DNA of 64,000 nucleotides from an uncultured Psychrobacter sp. GTDB lineage: Bacteria > Pseudomonadota > Gammaproteobacteria > Pseudomonadales > Moraxellaceae. A program made the position numbers and the translations under genes. The stretch covers positions 806,001-870,000 of the forward strand of contig NZ_CANKZC010000001.1 in the NCBI RefSeq assembly GCF_947488565.1, written 5' to 3'. Positions 47,423 through 57,022 of this stretch are shown here, one piece after another (the stretch's first letter is position 1; each line of letters opens with the position of its first letter). Under the pieces are notes generated by a model. That model did no database searches. It was not told the origin of the DNA and was given only the letters and a program-made list of their open reading frames with translations.

Positions 47423-47659
47423 TAACGCCTGCCTTTCTTATCTTTACTGAAATAAATATTAAGTAGTAGCCACTCATATATTAATAGTAATAATTCACTA
47501 TAAAAGCTCATACACTAAAGCTCGCATAGTATAGAGGAATTTATGCTCATTTATATAGCACTTTATCGCTTAAATAATGGGTTGAAACACTTTAATGCCA
47601 AACAATAAAAATGAGAGATATCAAAAAATTAATAACCGCTCATCTTCAAAATACAAACC

Positions 47660-48625
47660 TTAACAACGAGCTTCTATCGCTATCATAAAGTCTGTCGCAA
47701 TATCCGTACCACACTGATCATCAATCTCACGTACACAAGTTGGACTGGTGACGTTAATCTCGGTAATACGGCCACCAATTAGATCTAAACCAACGAACAT
47801 GAGACCTTTTTCTTTGACAACTGGGGCGACAACTTCTGCCACTTGACGTTCAATATCGGTAAGCGGCATGGCCACACCGCTACCACCTGCAGCTAAATTA
47901 CCACGGGTTTCGCCCTTGACTGGAATACGTGCCAAGCTGTAATCAACCACTACCCCATCGACGATCAACACACGCTTATCACCCTCAACAATCTCAGGTA
48001 GATAACGCTGTGCCATAATTGGCAGGGTCTCAAGTTCAGTCAAGATCTCCAACGTTACACCGATATTGGCACTGTCGGCGGTCAGACGAAAGATACCAGT
48101 TCCGCCCATACCGTCTAATGGCTTAACGATGACGTCTTGTTGCTCAGCGATAAACTTACGAATGTGGGCCTGATTACTGGTCACAATCGTTGGGCTCATA
48201 TACTCGCTAAACCAAGTGGCAAATAACTTCTCATTACAGTCGCGAATCGCTTGTGGGTCATTGACCACTAGCACGCCTGCCGCTTTGGCATGATCGAGCA
48301 GGTAGGTTGCATAAACAAAACGCATGTCGAACGGTGGATCCTTACGCATCAAAATCACGTTATAGTCACTGACCGGACCTGTCGCTTTATCGCCTAACGT
48401 ATAGAAGTTTTCGGGGTCACGCTTTACCGTTACTGGCTGTGTATCGACCATCAACTGCCCACGATCCAACCATAGATCATGAATCTGACAATAACCAAGC
48501 GTATGACCGCGGTCTTGAGCGGCCCACATCATTGCCAAACTGGTATCTTTTTTATAGTTGACCTGCTCGATAGGATCCATAATAACGAGTATTTTTAGAG
48601 ATTTTTTTTGATTTTCTTGGCTCAT
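47660..48625 (-). CDS. gshB: Glutathione synthetase
   Basis: ATP-grasp enzyme joining gamma-glutamylcysteine and glycine. About 321 residues. Seen: LKILVIMDPIEQVNYKKDTSLAMM, RKDPPFDMRFVYATYLLD, VVNDPQAIRDCNEKLFA, VKPLDGMGGTGIFRL, KRVLIVDGVV and EINVTSPTCVREID. The frame opens with GTG at 48637; the ATG at 48625 is taken as start. Glutathione made here would also serve fghA and possibly the Kef-type antiporter in this window. Confidence 0.97.
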   Translation of the reverse strand: MSQENQKKSLKILVIMDPIEQVNYKKDTSLAMMWAAQDRGHTLGYCQIHDLWLDRGQLMVDTQPVTVKRDPENFYTLGDKATGPVSDYNVILMRKDPPFDMRFVYATYLLDHAKAAGVLVVNDPQAIRDCNEKLFATWFSEYMSPTIVTSNQAHIRKFIAEQQDVIVKPLDGMGGTGIFRLTADSANIGVTLEILTELETLPIMAQRYLPEIVEGDKRVLIVDGVVVDYSLARIPVKGETRGNLAAGGSGVAMPLTDIERQVAEVVAPVVKEKGLMFVGLDLIGGRITEINVTSPTCVREIDDQCGTDIATDFMIAIEARC

Positions 48626-48777
48626 GATAAGGCTCACTTACGTTATATTATAAATAGGCAGTTATTAAAATTGACAGACACTTAATCTATAGGCAGGTAT
48701 TTATAAACCCTTATTTATAAGTACCTACAATATACTAACGCTTGAATACAGCTCAAGAACAGCATCCTAACCACAAA

Positions 48778-49521
48778 CTATACCCCGTACTGCTCGCGGT
48801 AATGCTGCATCTTTGCCAGTTGGGTCGCGTCTTTATACTGGCCGCTTTGTACACCATGGTCGTCTGCTAAATAACTGATTAAATCATCAATATTAACGAG
48901 AGCATGTACAGGCACTTCTAGCGTCGCGGCAAGCTCTTGTATAGCAGAATGATCATTTTGGCCTTTTTCCTTACGATCAAGAGCAACAATAATACCAGCC
49001 ACACTTGCACCCGCTTGCTCTAATATTTCCACCACTTCGCGCATCGCAGTGCCAGCGGTAATCACGTCGTCAAGTACCCAGACAGCTTTGCCACTGACAT
49101 CAGCACCGACTAAGTTACCACCCTCGCCATGAGTTTTGGCTTCTTTACGGTTATAACCCCATTTAGCATTGATACCATGATGCAGCCATAACGCTTGCGC
49201 GGTTGCCGCCACAAATGGAATACCTTTATAAGCCGCGCCAAAAATGACCAGCTCTTGCTGCTCTGCACCGTTATTGCTAGCTGCCATCTGTTCGGCCATT
49301 TTCTCAGCCAAGGCATCTGCATAACCGCGCGCTAGTAACGATAACATCTCACCAGTCGCAAGCAAGCCTGCATTAAAAAAATACGGGCTGATACGGCCAG
49401 ATTTAAGCACAAACTCACCAAACTTTAAAACTTGATTGTCTAAAGCGAGTTGGATGAATTGATGAGATGAAAAAGACACGTTTTGAGCAGGTTGAGCATT
49501 AGTCACTGGGGCATTGAGCAT
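48778..49521 (-). CDS. pyrE: Orotate phosphoribosyltransferase
   Basis: Converts orotate and PRPP to OMP in pyrimidine synthesis. 247 residues, slightly long because of a 20-residue N-terminal tail and an Asn/Gly/Glu insert (AASNNGAEQQE). Motifs: LKFGEFVLKSGRISPYFFNAG, FGAAYKGIPF, GYNRKEAKTHGEGGN (catalytic loop) and the PRPP-binding VWVLDDVITAGTAMRE. GGAA lies about eight bases before the ATG. Its leader contains a 15-base tandem duplication directly upstream of the ribosome-binding site. Confidence 0.97.
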   Translation of the reverse strand: MLNAPVTNAQPAQNVSFSSHQFIQLALDNQVLKFGEFVLKSGRISPYFFNAGLLATGEMLSLLARGYADALAEKMAEQMAASNNGAEQQELVIFGAAYKGIPFVAATAQALWLHHGINAKWGYNRKEAKTHGEGGNLVGADVSGKAVWVLDDVITAGTAMREVVEILEQAGASVAGIIVALDRKEKGQNDHSAIQELAATLEVPVHALVNIDDLISYLADDHGVQSGQYKDATQLAKMQHYREQYGV

Positions 49522-49534
49522 TATGGCATTCCTA

Positions 49535-49564
49535 TTAGCAAAATAAAGGTTAGCAAAATAAAGG
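49535..49564. repeat. 15-base tandem duplication in the pyrE leader
   Basis: TTAGCAAAATAAAGG occurs twice head to tail (49535-49549, 49550-49564), identical in both copies, starting 13 bases upstream of the pyrE ATG. Confidence 0.85.
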
Positions 49565-49597
49565 GCTAAAAATTTGCATTATTGTACGCATTATTGA

Positions 49598-50650
49598 TCA
49601 GCTTGACCAACCATTGATGTCGTAATCCTGCATATTCGGATAACGAGTCAGTAGGCCACTACGCGATGAGAGATTAAAATAGCATTGACCATCATGGCTC
49701 ACTTGTATGTCCCAGCCTAAATGGTAAGCCGCAGCAATAATATGTCCTGCAAATAGTCGAATCTGGCGATACTGATAACGCTGTGCTGGCTCAAGATCAA
49801 GCTGGCTGAGCAGGTAGCTACGAACATGCTGACAGATTTGTGCCGCGCTATAACGGTGATTAATAGTTTTGCGCGTACTACATTGCTTTAAAGCATGAAG
49901 AGCGACACTACAAGCCATAATATCTGTCGCCAAACTGCCCTCGCCTGTCTCAAACTGCTGCGGCTGTAAAATCACTTGCCAGTCATCAGCATAAAGACTG
50001 TTGAGTAACTCATCAGGATTATAACGTTTGGTCAACGCACGTAACGAGGCAGAAGACGCTTTGCTATTATTATCAGAGTCGCTATTAGAGCTGTTAGGCC
50101 TGTTATTAGAGCCACCGTCATTTTTATTGGTTTTTACTGGACTATCAGCAAGCGCAAAACCATAACGATTCAGTTTTGGATGAGCGCGAATCGCCTGCTG
50201 AATATCCGACATATCTAATAAGGTCATGTCGCTTAGCGGCGATAATAACGGCTGTTCGCTATGGTTCTGATAAAAATTATCAGGAAACTCGACAAGCTTT
50301 GCCGCATTTAATAATGACAAATGCTCAGCCAATGCCTCTGACGCCACCAACTCCCATTTCGACAAACTGTCTTCATTAGGCTGATAAAACCGCGCAGAAT
50401 TTCCATAGAGCCGTCGCAATTGGCCATTTAGGCGTCGAGCAGGCTCCGGAATGTCACTCAAAGGCCGCGCAGGGTCAAGTGGCGATTGACTCGGATCAAA
50501 GTTTGGGTGCACGATCGCAGGCTGCTGTGAATCAGCTAGTATAGACAATTGGTCAGCCTTTTTTTGTATATGGTTTCCTGCCAGCTTATCGCCTATTGCT
50601 GCAAGTTCAGCATTGGGTAAGCGATTATCAGAAGTAGAAGGCTGGGTCAT
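49598..50650 (-). CDS. Hypothetical protein with Asn/Ser-rich linker
   Basis: A 350-residue soluble protein from ATG 50650 (GGAG five bases upstream); not recognised. The N-terminal half is polar with FDPSQSPLDPARPLSDIPEPARRLNGQLRRLYG. The middle has LLDMSDIQQAIRAHPKLNRYGFALADSP, then a low-complexity Asn/Ser/Asp linker (about 188-215). The C-terminal part is an ordered helical domain, DDWQVILQPQQFETGEGSLATDIMACSV through FAGHIIAAAYHLGWDIQVSHDGQCYF. It lies 57 bases from the SDR-like gene in the same direction. Probably Moraxellaceae-specific. Confidence 0.75.
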   Translation of the reverse strand: MTQPSTSDNRLPNAELAAIGDKLAGNHIQKKADQLSILADSQQPAIVHPNFDPSQSPLDPARPLSDIPEPARRLNGQLRRLYGNSARFYQPNEDSLSKWELVASEALAEHLSLLNAAKLVEFPDNFYQNHSEQPLLSPLSDMTLLDMSDIQQAIRAHPKLNRYGFALADSPVKTNKNDGGSNNRPNSSNSDSDNNSKASSASLRALTKRYNPDELLNSLYADDWQVILQPQQFETGEGSLATDIMACSVALHALKQCSTRKTINHRYSAAQICQHVRSYLLSQLDLEPAQRYQYRQIRLFAGHIIAAAYHLGWDIQVSHDGQCYFNLSSRSGLLTRYPNMQDYDINGWSS

Positions 50651-50707
50651 GAAATCTCCATAAACTATAAAACATAAAATCAATTCTAATCAAATCAAGC
50701 TGTCATC

Positions 50708-51547
50708 TTACTCTTGATGACTCAAAATATCACGATAACCTGCTTGCCAATCAGGATAATCGAGCCAAGCTAACGGAATGTTGCTATGTAAGCGTTTCCC
50801 CGTAACCGCTGTTTTTTTATTATCAATAGCAGGAGGCATCTCTCCTATCTGCTCACTTAACCAAACGCCCAGCTCAAAAGTCGTGACTGGCGCATAGTCA
50901 GTGGCAATATAAAGGGGCTTTGGTGCGTCGATGGTCAGGACGTTGGTGATAATATTGACCAAGTCGCGATCCATAATACGATTACTCCAGTGCGCTGCTG
51001 CCACTGGCTCTTTTTGTGGCTCGCGGGCTTTACGCAGGCGCATGAGACGCTCACGTCCGTAAATCCCGCTCGGACGAATGATAATGGCTTTATTACCAAA
51101 ACCATGTTGCAGCGCTTGTTCTGCTTGGAGTATCACATTGGAAGCTTCGCGCTCAGGCGTAACAGGCGCAGTATCTTCATCAATCCATTCGCCACTATCT
51201 TGACCGTAAATACCCGTTGAGGAAATAAAAACAACGCGCGCAAGGTTGGTTAGCTTATCCGCAAGGGTTACTAAATGTTGATTAATCGCCAAATAACTGT
51301 CGTGATAGCCACTGGTCGAATACTCATCAGGAGTGACGATAATTGCAATATGAGTAAAGTCTTGCAGCTGCTCAGCGCTAAGTGTCAACGCATCAGCTTG
51401 CATAAACTTTGCATTACTATTCAAATCATAATGTTCGCGTTTACTACGGGCAAGACCGGTGACCGATAAACCGTCCTCAGTAAGTTTATTGGTGACTGGC
51501 AATCCGATATCACCTTGTCCAATAATCAGTAAATTTCGCTTACTCAT
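50708..51547 (-). CDS. NAD(P)-dependent epimerase/reductase-like protein (extended SDR)
   Basis: A 279-residue Rossmann-fold protein of the atypical extended SDR type, like YeeZ. N-terminal LLIIGQGDIGLPV is the dinucleotide-binding glycine motif (GxGxxG), with FISSTGIYG in the middle and IIRPSGIYGRERL following the substrate region. A classical YxxxK pair is not evident, as in the YeeZ group, so redox activity is uncertain. AAGGA six bases upstream supports the ATG. It is nine bases downstream of the DUF4105 gene, likely co-transcribed. Confidence 0.85.
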   Translation of the reverse strand: MSKRNLLIIGQGDIGLPVTNKLTEDGLSVTGLARSKREHYDLNSNAKFMQADALTLSAEQLQDFTHIAIIVTPDEYSTSGYHDSYLAINQHLVTLADKLTNLARVVFISSTGIYGQDSGEWIDEDTAPVTPEREASNVILQAEQALQHGFGNKAIIIRPSGIYGRERLMRLRKAREPQKEPVAAAHWSNRIMDRDLVNIITNVLTIDAPKPLYIATDYAPVTTFELGVWLSEQIGEMPPAIDNKKTAVTGKRLHSNIPLAWLDYPDWQAGYRDILSHQE

Positions 51548-51556
51548 TTTATATCC

Positions 51557-53674
51557 TTAAAAATAGCGTCTGTATGACAATTGCACATCGTCATTGGCAT
51601 CGACGCGATCTTGCCAATCGTAGTTGGCATTAATGCGTAATGCTTGTGTTTTATCGATATCGTATTGCAGACCTAAGCTTGAGATCGGCTGCCAATAATG
51701 ACCGCGAACGTTAGAGTCGTCACTGCTGCCATGATACCAATATGGCAATTGCAATTGGGCCTGCGCGCGTAACTGATTGTTAATCTGATAACGGCAGCCA
51801 GCATTCACGCCTGCGCCTACGCGAAAGCCCTTGTTAATCCCGCGCCCGGCTTGCCCTTTCCCTGATAACAGGGCATAGCATAGCTGTGGCGGCATCTCAC
51901 CAGTACCAGCACTAGGTGTACCGAACGCCCACGACCAGCCAGTTTCATAGCCAACGCTCCCAACTAGATGATCCCGACCCTCGGCTTGCGATCCATCATT
52001 CACGCGCGTCGCCTCAATACTTGCGCCCCAAGTCTTGCCTTGCTTGGCAGTATTGACCGGGTTAAAAGAGCGTCCGCGCAGCACAGTAAAGTTTTCTAAT
52101 ACCACGCTGTCAGGTTCATTGTCCTTACTGCTATCAGCATCATAAAAGCGTAGCGTAGTGGCGAGCGCTTCTAGATTGAAAAACTGTGAAAATCCTGACG
52201 CCCGATCAAGGGTGTCATGAAAGCCTAGACGTAACCCAACATCGACATAGCTGTTGTCACCGCGCTGACCAATACCAATTTGAGCCACTTGCAAAGGGTG
52301 CCTGTCGATAGGGTTATTATCCGAGGCGACAATACCGTGATCTATAATCGTTTTTTGGTCAGCCTCACCAGCAGATATACTTGATGCCAAATTGTGCTCT
52401 GCTGATTGAATATCATGAACGTCATCTTTAGATAATTGCTGATAACCAAGTGCTGCTGCCTTCGCTTTATTTAACTCGGCCTGGCGCACCGTACCGTCAG
52501 ATGGCGTGTAACGAGCATCTGCTAATATGGCTTCGTCATTAAGCAGTTGAATCACGTCGGAAGGAATGACAACATAGGGCAATTGACTGAGCAAATCTTG
52601 CTCAGGGCGCACGACATCAATCAGACGTAAAATCTCAGAAGCACAGTTATCCGTTGTGAAATAATAAGGAATATCTAAATCCTTAGTTTCCCATACATGC
52701 AATATAATCTGCTGCACTTCTGCGGGTGTTAAATCCAACTGATACGTCCACGTATCACGCTCATCGTCTTTGAGATACTTGGCCAGCTTTTCTGGATAAG
52801 GATCAATCTCAATCCTATTATTATAGCCGCCGCTAGTTGATTTAATAGCATAAACGGCAAAAGCGTCATCAGGATTACCATCGACGGTGTCATTGAGCGC
52901 GTAAGCATGATGAATTTGGCTAGGATCTGCTGCGCTGGCTGGTGAGTCAATACGCAGCAAGGTATGAGCAAAAGCGGAGATTGGATTGTCCAAATACTCC
53001 TCAGCAAACATAATCGACAGCTGCTCGGGGTTCAGCATGGCCATCCACTCTTTAAGCTCAGGGCAGTCAGCTTGCAAGCTCGAACTATCAATGCCCAGAG
53101 TCTCAGTAAGCCAGTGCGTGCGCGCTGGAAAACGACAAATGGCTGAGTTTGAATTATTGGTAGACTGTGTGGTTTGAGAGGCTGCGATTTGATTGGCAAA
53201 CGCCACAAGCATCGCATCAAGCTCAGCACTGGCATCCTGTTGACCATTCGCACTGAGAAAGAACTCTGGACTATCGATTAAGCTTTTGGGCGCACCTTTA
53301 TTAAAGAGCGACTTTTTATCATCCAAAAAATATAATAACCGTCGCCACGTTGTATGTTCGGCAAGGTTGTCTGCCTGTACTTGCTTGCGCCATGTGGCTA
53401 GTAGCTGTTTGGCCTCTAGTGAATGAGCTTGATTGTTTTGCACACTCTTATCACTATCTAAGTTCACCGCTTTTACTTGAGGCACAGAATTTATATCAGG
53501 CGCTAACTCTCCTGTCGTCACTAGTGATGCTGGCGTTGGCAAAAAAGCCTGCGCATTTGCAGAGAGTAGTAGCCCAGCAATGGCAATCGGCAAACGTGCT
53601 CGATGACTGCAAGCTCGCAGGCTAATTGCGCTTAAGGTACAATCTACAGATATAGAAGACGGCTTTATAGACAT
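51557..53674 (-). CDS. DUF4105 protein with probable C-terminal outer-membrane barrel
   Basis: A 705-residue envelope protein. A long n-region precedes a hydrophobic signal segment (LPIAIAGLLLSANAQAF, about 28-44). The DUF4105 pattern occupies about 190-400, including ISAFAHTLLRIDSP, WTYQLDLTPAEVQQIILHVWE and YYFTTDNCASEILRLID. The C-terminal 230 residues show alternating strands (YVDVGLRLGFHD; WGASIEATRVND; YQINNQLRAQAQLQLPYWY) and end in YRRYF. A terminal Phe is the outer-membrane barrel insertion signal. Function unknown; the conserved Cys in TDNCASE is notable. Confidence 0.85.
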   Translation of the reverse strand: MSIKPSSISVDCTLSAISLRACSHRARLPIAIAGLLLSANAQAFLPTPASLVTTGELAPDINSVPQVKAVNLDSDKSVQNNQAHSLEAKQLLATWRKQVQADNLAEHTTWRRLLYFLDDKKSLFNKGAPKSLIDSPEFFLSANGQQDASAELDAMLVAFANQIAASQTTQSTNNSNSAICRFPARTHWLTETLGIDSSSLQADCPELKEWMAMLNPEQLSIMFAEEYLDNPISAFAHTLLRIDSPASAADPSQIHHAYALNDTVDGNPDDAFAVYAIKSTSGGYNNRIEIDPYPEKLAKYLKDDERDTWTYQLDLTPAEVQQIILHVWETKDLDIPYYFTTDNCASEILRLIDVVRPEQDLLSQLPYVVIPSDVIQLLNDEAILADARYTPSDGTVRQAELNKAKAAALGYQQLSKDDVHDIQSAEHNLASSISAGEADQKTIIDHGIVASDNNPIDRHPLQVAQIGIGQRGDNSYVDVGLRLGFHDTLDRASGFSQFFNLEALATTLRFYDADSSKDNEPDSVVLENFTVLRGRSFNPVNTAKQGKTWGASIEATRVNDGSQAEGRDHLVGSVGYETGWSWAFGTPSAGTGEMPPQLCYALLSGKGQAGRGINKGFRVGAGVNAGCRYQINNQLRAQAQLQLPYWYHGSSDDSNVRGHYWQPISSLGLQYDIDKTQALRINANYDWQDRVDANDDVQLSYRRYF

Positions 53675-53896
53675 AAGGTAAAATCTCGCACGTTATTATT
53701 GATACGCTGGTAGCGCTATTAGGGTCTAGTCAACAATATCTGCTGGGCTGTTGACTTAAATATTTCAAAAGTTATCTTGGAACTAAATTATTTAGCTCTT
53801 AAGCATATAAGTTATGTTTGTTATTATTTTACGAAAACTTATTAGATACATGCTTTAGCTGCATACTTGTTAATACCATTATATAAAGAGAACATT

Positions 53897-54496
53897 ATGC
53901 TCAGTTCAGCTACCCCATCGTCAATGACTATCAACGACGGCCTACTATCCGCAGCCACTTGGCTTGCATCACCCAATTATAATAAACGACCCGACGATAC
54001 GACCATTGATACTATCGTCATTCATAATATTAGCCTACCACCCAATGAGTTTGGCACCTGCGGTACTGACGGCGTGCATTATGTAAGAGCGCTATTTACC
54101 AATCAATTAGACTGGGATGCCCATCCTTATTTTCAGACGATTAAAGGCGCAGAAGTATCGGCGCACCTATTTATCGAACGTGATGGCACTATTACTCAAT
54201 TTGTAAATTTCAATGAACGCGCGTGGCATGCGGGCAGGTCAAGCTATCTTGGCCGACCTGAATGTAACGATTATAGCATTGGCATCGAGCTTGAAGGGTC
54301 AGATTTTGTGTCCTTCACCACCGCTCAATACCACACGCTTGCAGCAGTAGTCGCCACTATATACGCCGCCTATCCAAAAACCCGCCGACACCTAACCGGA
54401 CACAGTGATATTGCACCGGGACGTAAGACAGATCCTGGTGATTATTTTGAATGGGCAAAGTTTCGCGAGCTGGTAGCGCGAAAGCTGAACGACTAA
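53897..54496 (+). CDS. ampD: 1,6-anhydro-N-acetylmuramyl-L-alanine amidase AmpD
   Basis: Cytosolic zinc amidase that strips peptides from anhydro-muropeptides in cell wall recycling; its loss de-represses AmpR-controlled beta-lactamases in many species. 199 residues from ATG 53897. The zinc ligands and fold markers are IDTIVIHNISLPP (His), FVNFNERAWHAG (His), NDYSIGIELEG (catalytic Glu) and LTGHSDIAPGRKTDPG (His, Lys and Asp). The frame opens ten codons earlier; AAGAG upstream of 53897 favours the later start. No ampE follows; murJ is next. Confidence 0.96.
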   Translation: MLSSATPSSMTINDGLLSAATWLASPNYNKRPDDTTIDTIVIHNISLPPNEFGTCGTDGVHYVRALFTNQLDWDAHPYFQTIKGAEVSAHLFIERDGTITQFVNFNERAWHAGRSSYLGRPECNDYSIGIELEGSDFVSFTTAQYHTLAAVVATIYAAYPKTRRHLTGHSDIAPGRKTDPGDYFEWAKFRELVARKLND

Positions 54497-54659
54497 CTTA
54501 TGACAATTAGCAAGATATCGATTACTCATGATAACAGCTGCATTCAATTCATTTATCTATGCTATAGATATGCCATGAAAGTGCTATAATCCGTCAGTTT
54601 TTTGACAATAGTAAATCAGCAAACAACCATCAGTAAACAATTTGGTAAAATAGGTTCTC

Positions 54660-56210
54660 ATGGCAAAAAGTCGGTTATTTCGTTCAACCATGGTGGTCAG
54701 TAGCATGACTATGCTGTCGCGTATTTTAGGTCTAGTACGCGATATCGTACTGTTAGGTGTCTTTGGCGCAGGTGGCCTGATGGATGCCTTTTTAGTCGCT
54801 TTCAAGATACCAAACTTTTTGCGGCGTCTGTTTGCAGAAGGCGCATTTAGCCAAGCTTTCGTGCCTGTACTGTCTGAATATAAAGAAAAATACAGCCTGC
54901 AACAGGTACAGATTTTGGTCAGTCGTACCTCAGGGGCACTGTTGCTGGTTCTATCCATGCTGACAGTGGTTGTCATTTTAATCGCGCCTTGGGTGGTGAC
55001 ATTATTTGCGCCTGGCTTTGCCGATCAGCCCGACAAATTTGCCATTACCGCTGAGCTGCTCCGCCTGACCTTCCCTTACTTATTGTTTATTTCTATGACC
55101 GCTTTTGCCAGTGGTATCTTGCAAAGTTACGGGCGCTTTGCTGCGCCAGCCTTTGCACCAGTATTATTAAACTTGTGTATGATTGGCGCTGCGCTAATAT
55201 TTGCGCCAATGTTTGATACGCCAATTATGGCGCTCGGTTATGCAGTTGCTATCGCTGGTTTGTTGCAGTTTTTGATTCAATTACCGCAGCTATGGCAACA
55301 AAAACTGCTGGTCGCACCTAAAGTTGATTTCAAGCACGAAGGTGTTAAGCGTATTTTAAAACTCATGCTACCGGCTATCTTTGGCGTCTCTGTCACTCAG
55401 ATTAACCTGCTGCTCAATACCGTATTTGCTTCTCTTATGATAGGCGGTTCGGTTTCTTGGTTGTATGCTGCGGAACGTATGAGCGAGCTACCACTAGGAC
55501 TAATTGGGGTGGCTATCGGTACGGTTATTCTGCCAAGCTTGTCAAAAAGTGAAGCGCAAAAGGATGATGTTAGCTTTAAAAAGACCATTGACTGGGCAGC
55601 AAGACTTATTATCTTGGTTGGTGTACCAGCATCGGCAGCTCTGTTTATACTCGCAGATGCGCTCATGCAGGCGCTGTTTTTACGCGGTGAGTTTACCTTA
55701 CGTGATTCACAGATGAGCGCGCTGGCACTACGTAGTATGGCGGGCGGTATTTTAGGCTTTATGCTAATTAAAATATTCGCGCCAGCATTTTTTGCGCGTC
55801 AAGATACCAGAACACCAGTAAAAATCGGTATCGTTTCCGTCTTTGCCAATATGATTTTTAGTGTCATTTTTATTGGCATATTCTACTTCTTTGATATGCC
55901 GCTGCACGGCGGTTTGGCATTAGCAACAACGGGCGCCGCCTTTGTGAACGCAGGCTTGTTGTATTATTTCTTGCATAAACGTGAGATATTTCGCTTTGGT
56001 AGTCACTGGAAAAAGCTATTTTCGCAGTTTGCGATTGCTGCGAGTGCCATGGTTGCCGTGCTTTATGTCATGCTGCCCTACTTTCCAACTGATGACGCTC
56101 AGTGGCGACGTATTGCAGCGCTACTTATCATGTGCGCGGTTGGTGCGGTAGTTTATGGCGCAGTATTATTAGCAACAGGCTTTCGTCCTCGTCAGCTAAA
56201 ACATGGTTAA
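54660..56210 (+). CDS. murJ: Lipid II flippase MurJ
   Basis: Polytopic inner-membrane protein of the MOP superfamily that flips lipid II to the periplasmic face. 516 residues with about 14 membrane segments. Family signatures include MTMLSRILGLVRDIVL, FKIPNFLRRLFAEGAFSQAFVPVL, the mid-protein AAERMSELPLGLIGVAIGTVILPSLS and MLIKIFAPAFFARQDTRTPVKIG, with the conserved charged residues in the cavity helices. AGG lies about seven bases before the ATG. It works directly downstream of MurG, encoded 7 kb away. Confidence 0.97.
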   Translation: MAKSRLFRSTMVVSSMTMLSRILGLVRDIVLLGVFGAGGLMDAFLVAFKIPNFLRRLFAEGAFSQAFVPVLSEYKEKYSLQQVQILVSRTSGALLLVLSMLTVVVILIAPWVVTLFAPGFADQPDKFAITAELLRLTFPYLLFISMTAFASGILQSYGRFAAPAFAPVLLNLCMIGAALIFAPMFDTPIMALGYAVAIAGLLQFLIQLPQLWQQKLLVAPKVDFKHEGVKRILKLMLPAIFGVSVTQINLLLNTVFASLMIGGSVSWLYAAERMSELPLGLIGVAIGTVILPSLSKSEAQKDDVSFKKTIDWAARLIILVGVPASAALFILADALMQALFLRGEFTLRDSQMSALALRSMAGGILGFMLIKIFAPAFFARQDTRTPVKIGIVSVFANMIFSVIFIGIFYFFDMPLHGGLALATTGAAFVNAGLLYYFLHKREIFRFGSHWKKLFSQFAIAASAMVAVLYVMLPYFPTDDAQWRRIAALLIMCAVGAVVYGAVLLATGFRPRQLKHG

Positions 56211-56343
56211 AACTTAGTGTTGAAAATTAAGCGGCGTACAAACTTACGAAACCAAAACAAGCTTAGTATGAGAATTGACAGTGAATGACGCTGATAGTTG
56301 CCATAATTGCTCTTTAATGAATAAATGACTATTGAGGACTATT

Positions 56344-57000
56344 ATGACAACTAAAAATTCAACGTTACAATTTTTACGACCTAGACTGTCACGCTTGCCA
56401 ACCATACTAACTGTCGGCGTACTAAGCACTGGACTACTTTTAACTGGTTGTAGCAATAATGATAATGTAGAAACAGAGACAGCTGCCAATGATACTCAAA
56501 ACACCGCAGCTGTCGTTGAGACCTCTGAAGATGAGGCAGCTGAAAATGAAGCAGCTGAAGCCGAATTAACTAATGCTGACAATGCTGTTGAAAGTGAACA
56601 GATAGCAGATAGTGTTGAAGAGGAAACTGCTATTGATAGTGATAATATCAATCCAGTTACCTCCTCTGCCCAGCAGAAAAGTCTAGTCACCAATCCTACT
56701 GAAGCTGGCACACCAGAAGTTACTGTTAAGAAAGCGCTAAACAGCTTGTACTATGATGATGCAAAAAAATCTGCCTCTTATTATGAAGTAGATATGGCAA
56801 ACTTTGAAGAGGAGCTGGCCAATACGCAGTTGGCTTTTCAGCAAACGGTCGAAGGCGTCACTATTACTGATACTAAATATAATGATGATAAAACGCGCGC
56901 CACTATCACCGGTGAGCTCATGCTAAAAGACCAAAGTGAGCCTGCGCCATTGACCTATGAGCTGCAAAAGATAGATGGCCAATGGAAAATTTTAGGCTAG
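56344..57000 (+). CDS. Acidic lipoprotein with DUF4878-like C-terminal domain
   Basis: A 218-residue predicted lipoprotein from ATG 56344 (GAGGA seven bases upstream). A basic start and hydrophobic stretch end in the lipobox LLTGC (Cys near 36). A strongly acidic, Glu/Asp/Ala-rich linker (about 40-115) follows. The C-terminal domain (about 125-218) runs TPEVTVKKALNSLYYDDAKK, then strands VEGVTITDTKY, ATITGELMLK and a final DGQWKILG, the layout of DUF4878/NTF2-like lipoprotein domains. It is probably anchored in an envelope membrane; function unknown. Converges with the GNAT gene. Confidence 0.8.
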   Translation: MTTKNSTLQFLRPRLSRLPTILTVGVLSTGLLLTGCSNNDNVETETAANDTQNTAAVVETSEDEAAENEAAEAELTNADNAVESEQIADSVEEETAIDSDNINPVTSSAQQKSLVTNPTEAGTPEVTVKKALNSLYYDDAKKSASYYEVDMANFEEELANTQLAFQQTVEGVTITDTKYNDDKTRATITGELMLKDQSEPAPLTYELQKIDGQWKILG

Positions 57001-57022
57001 AACATTTAGGGTCTGTTATTAA

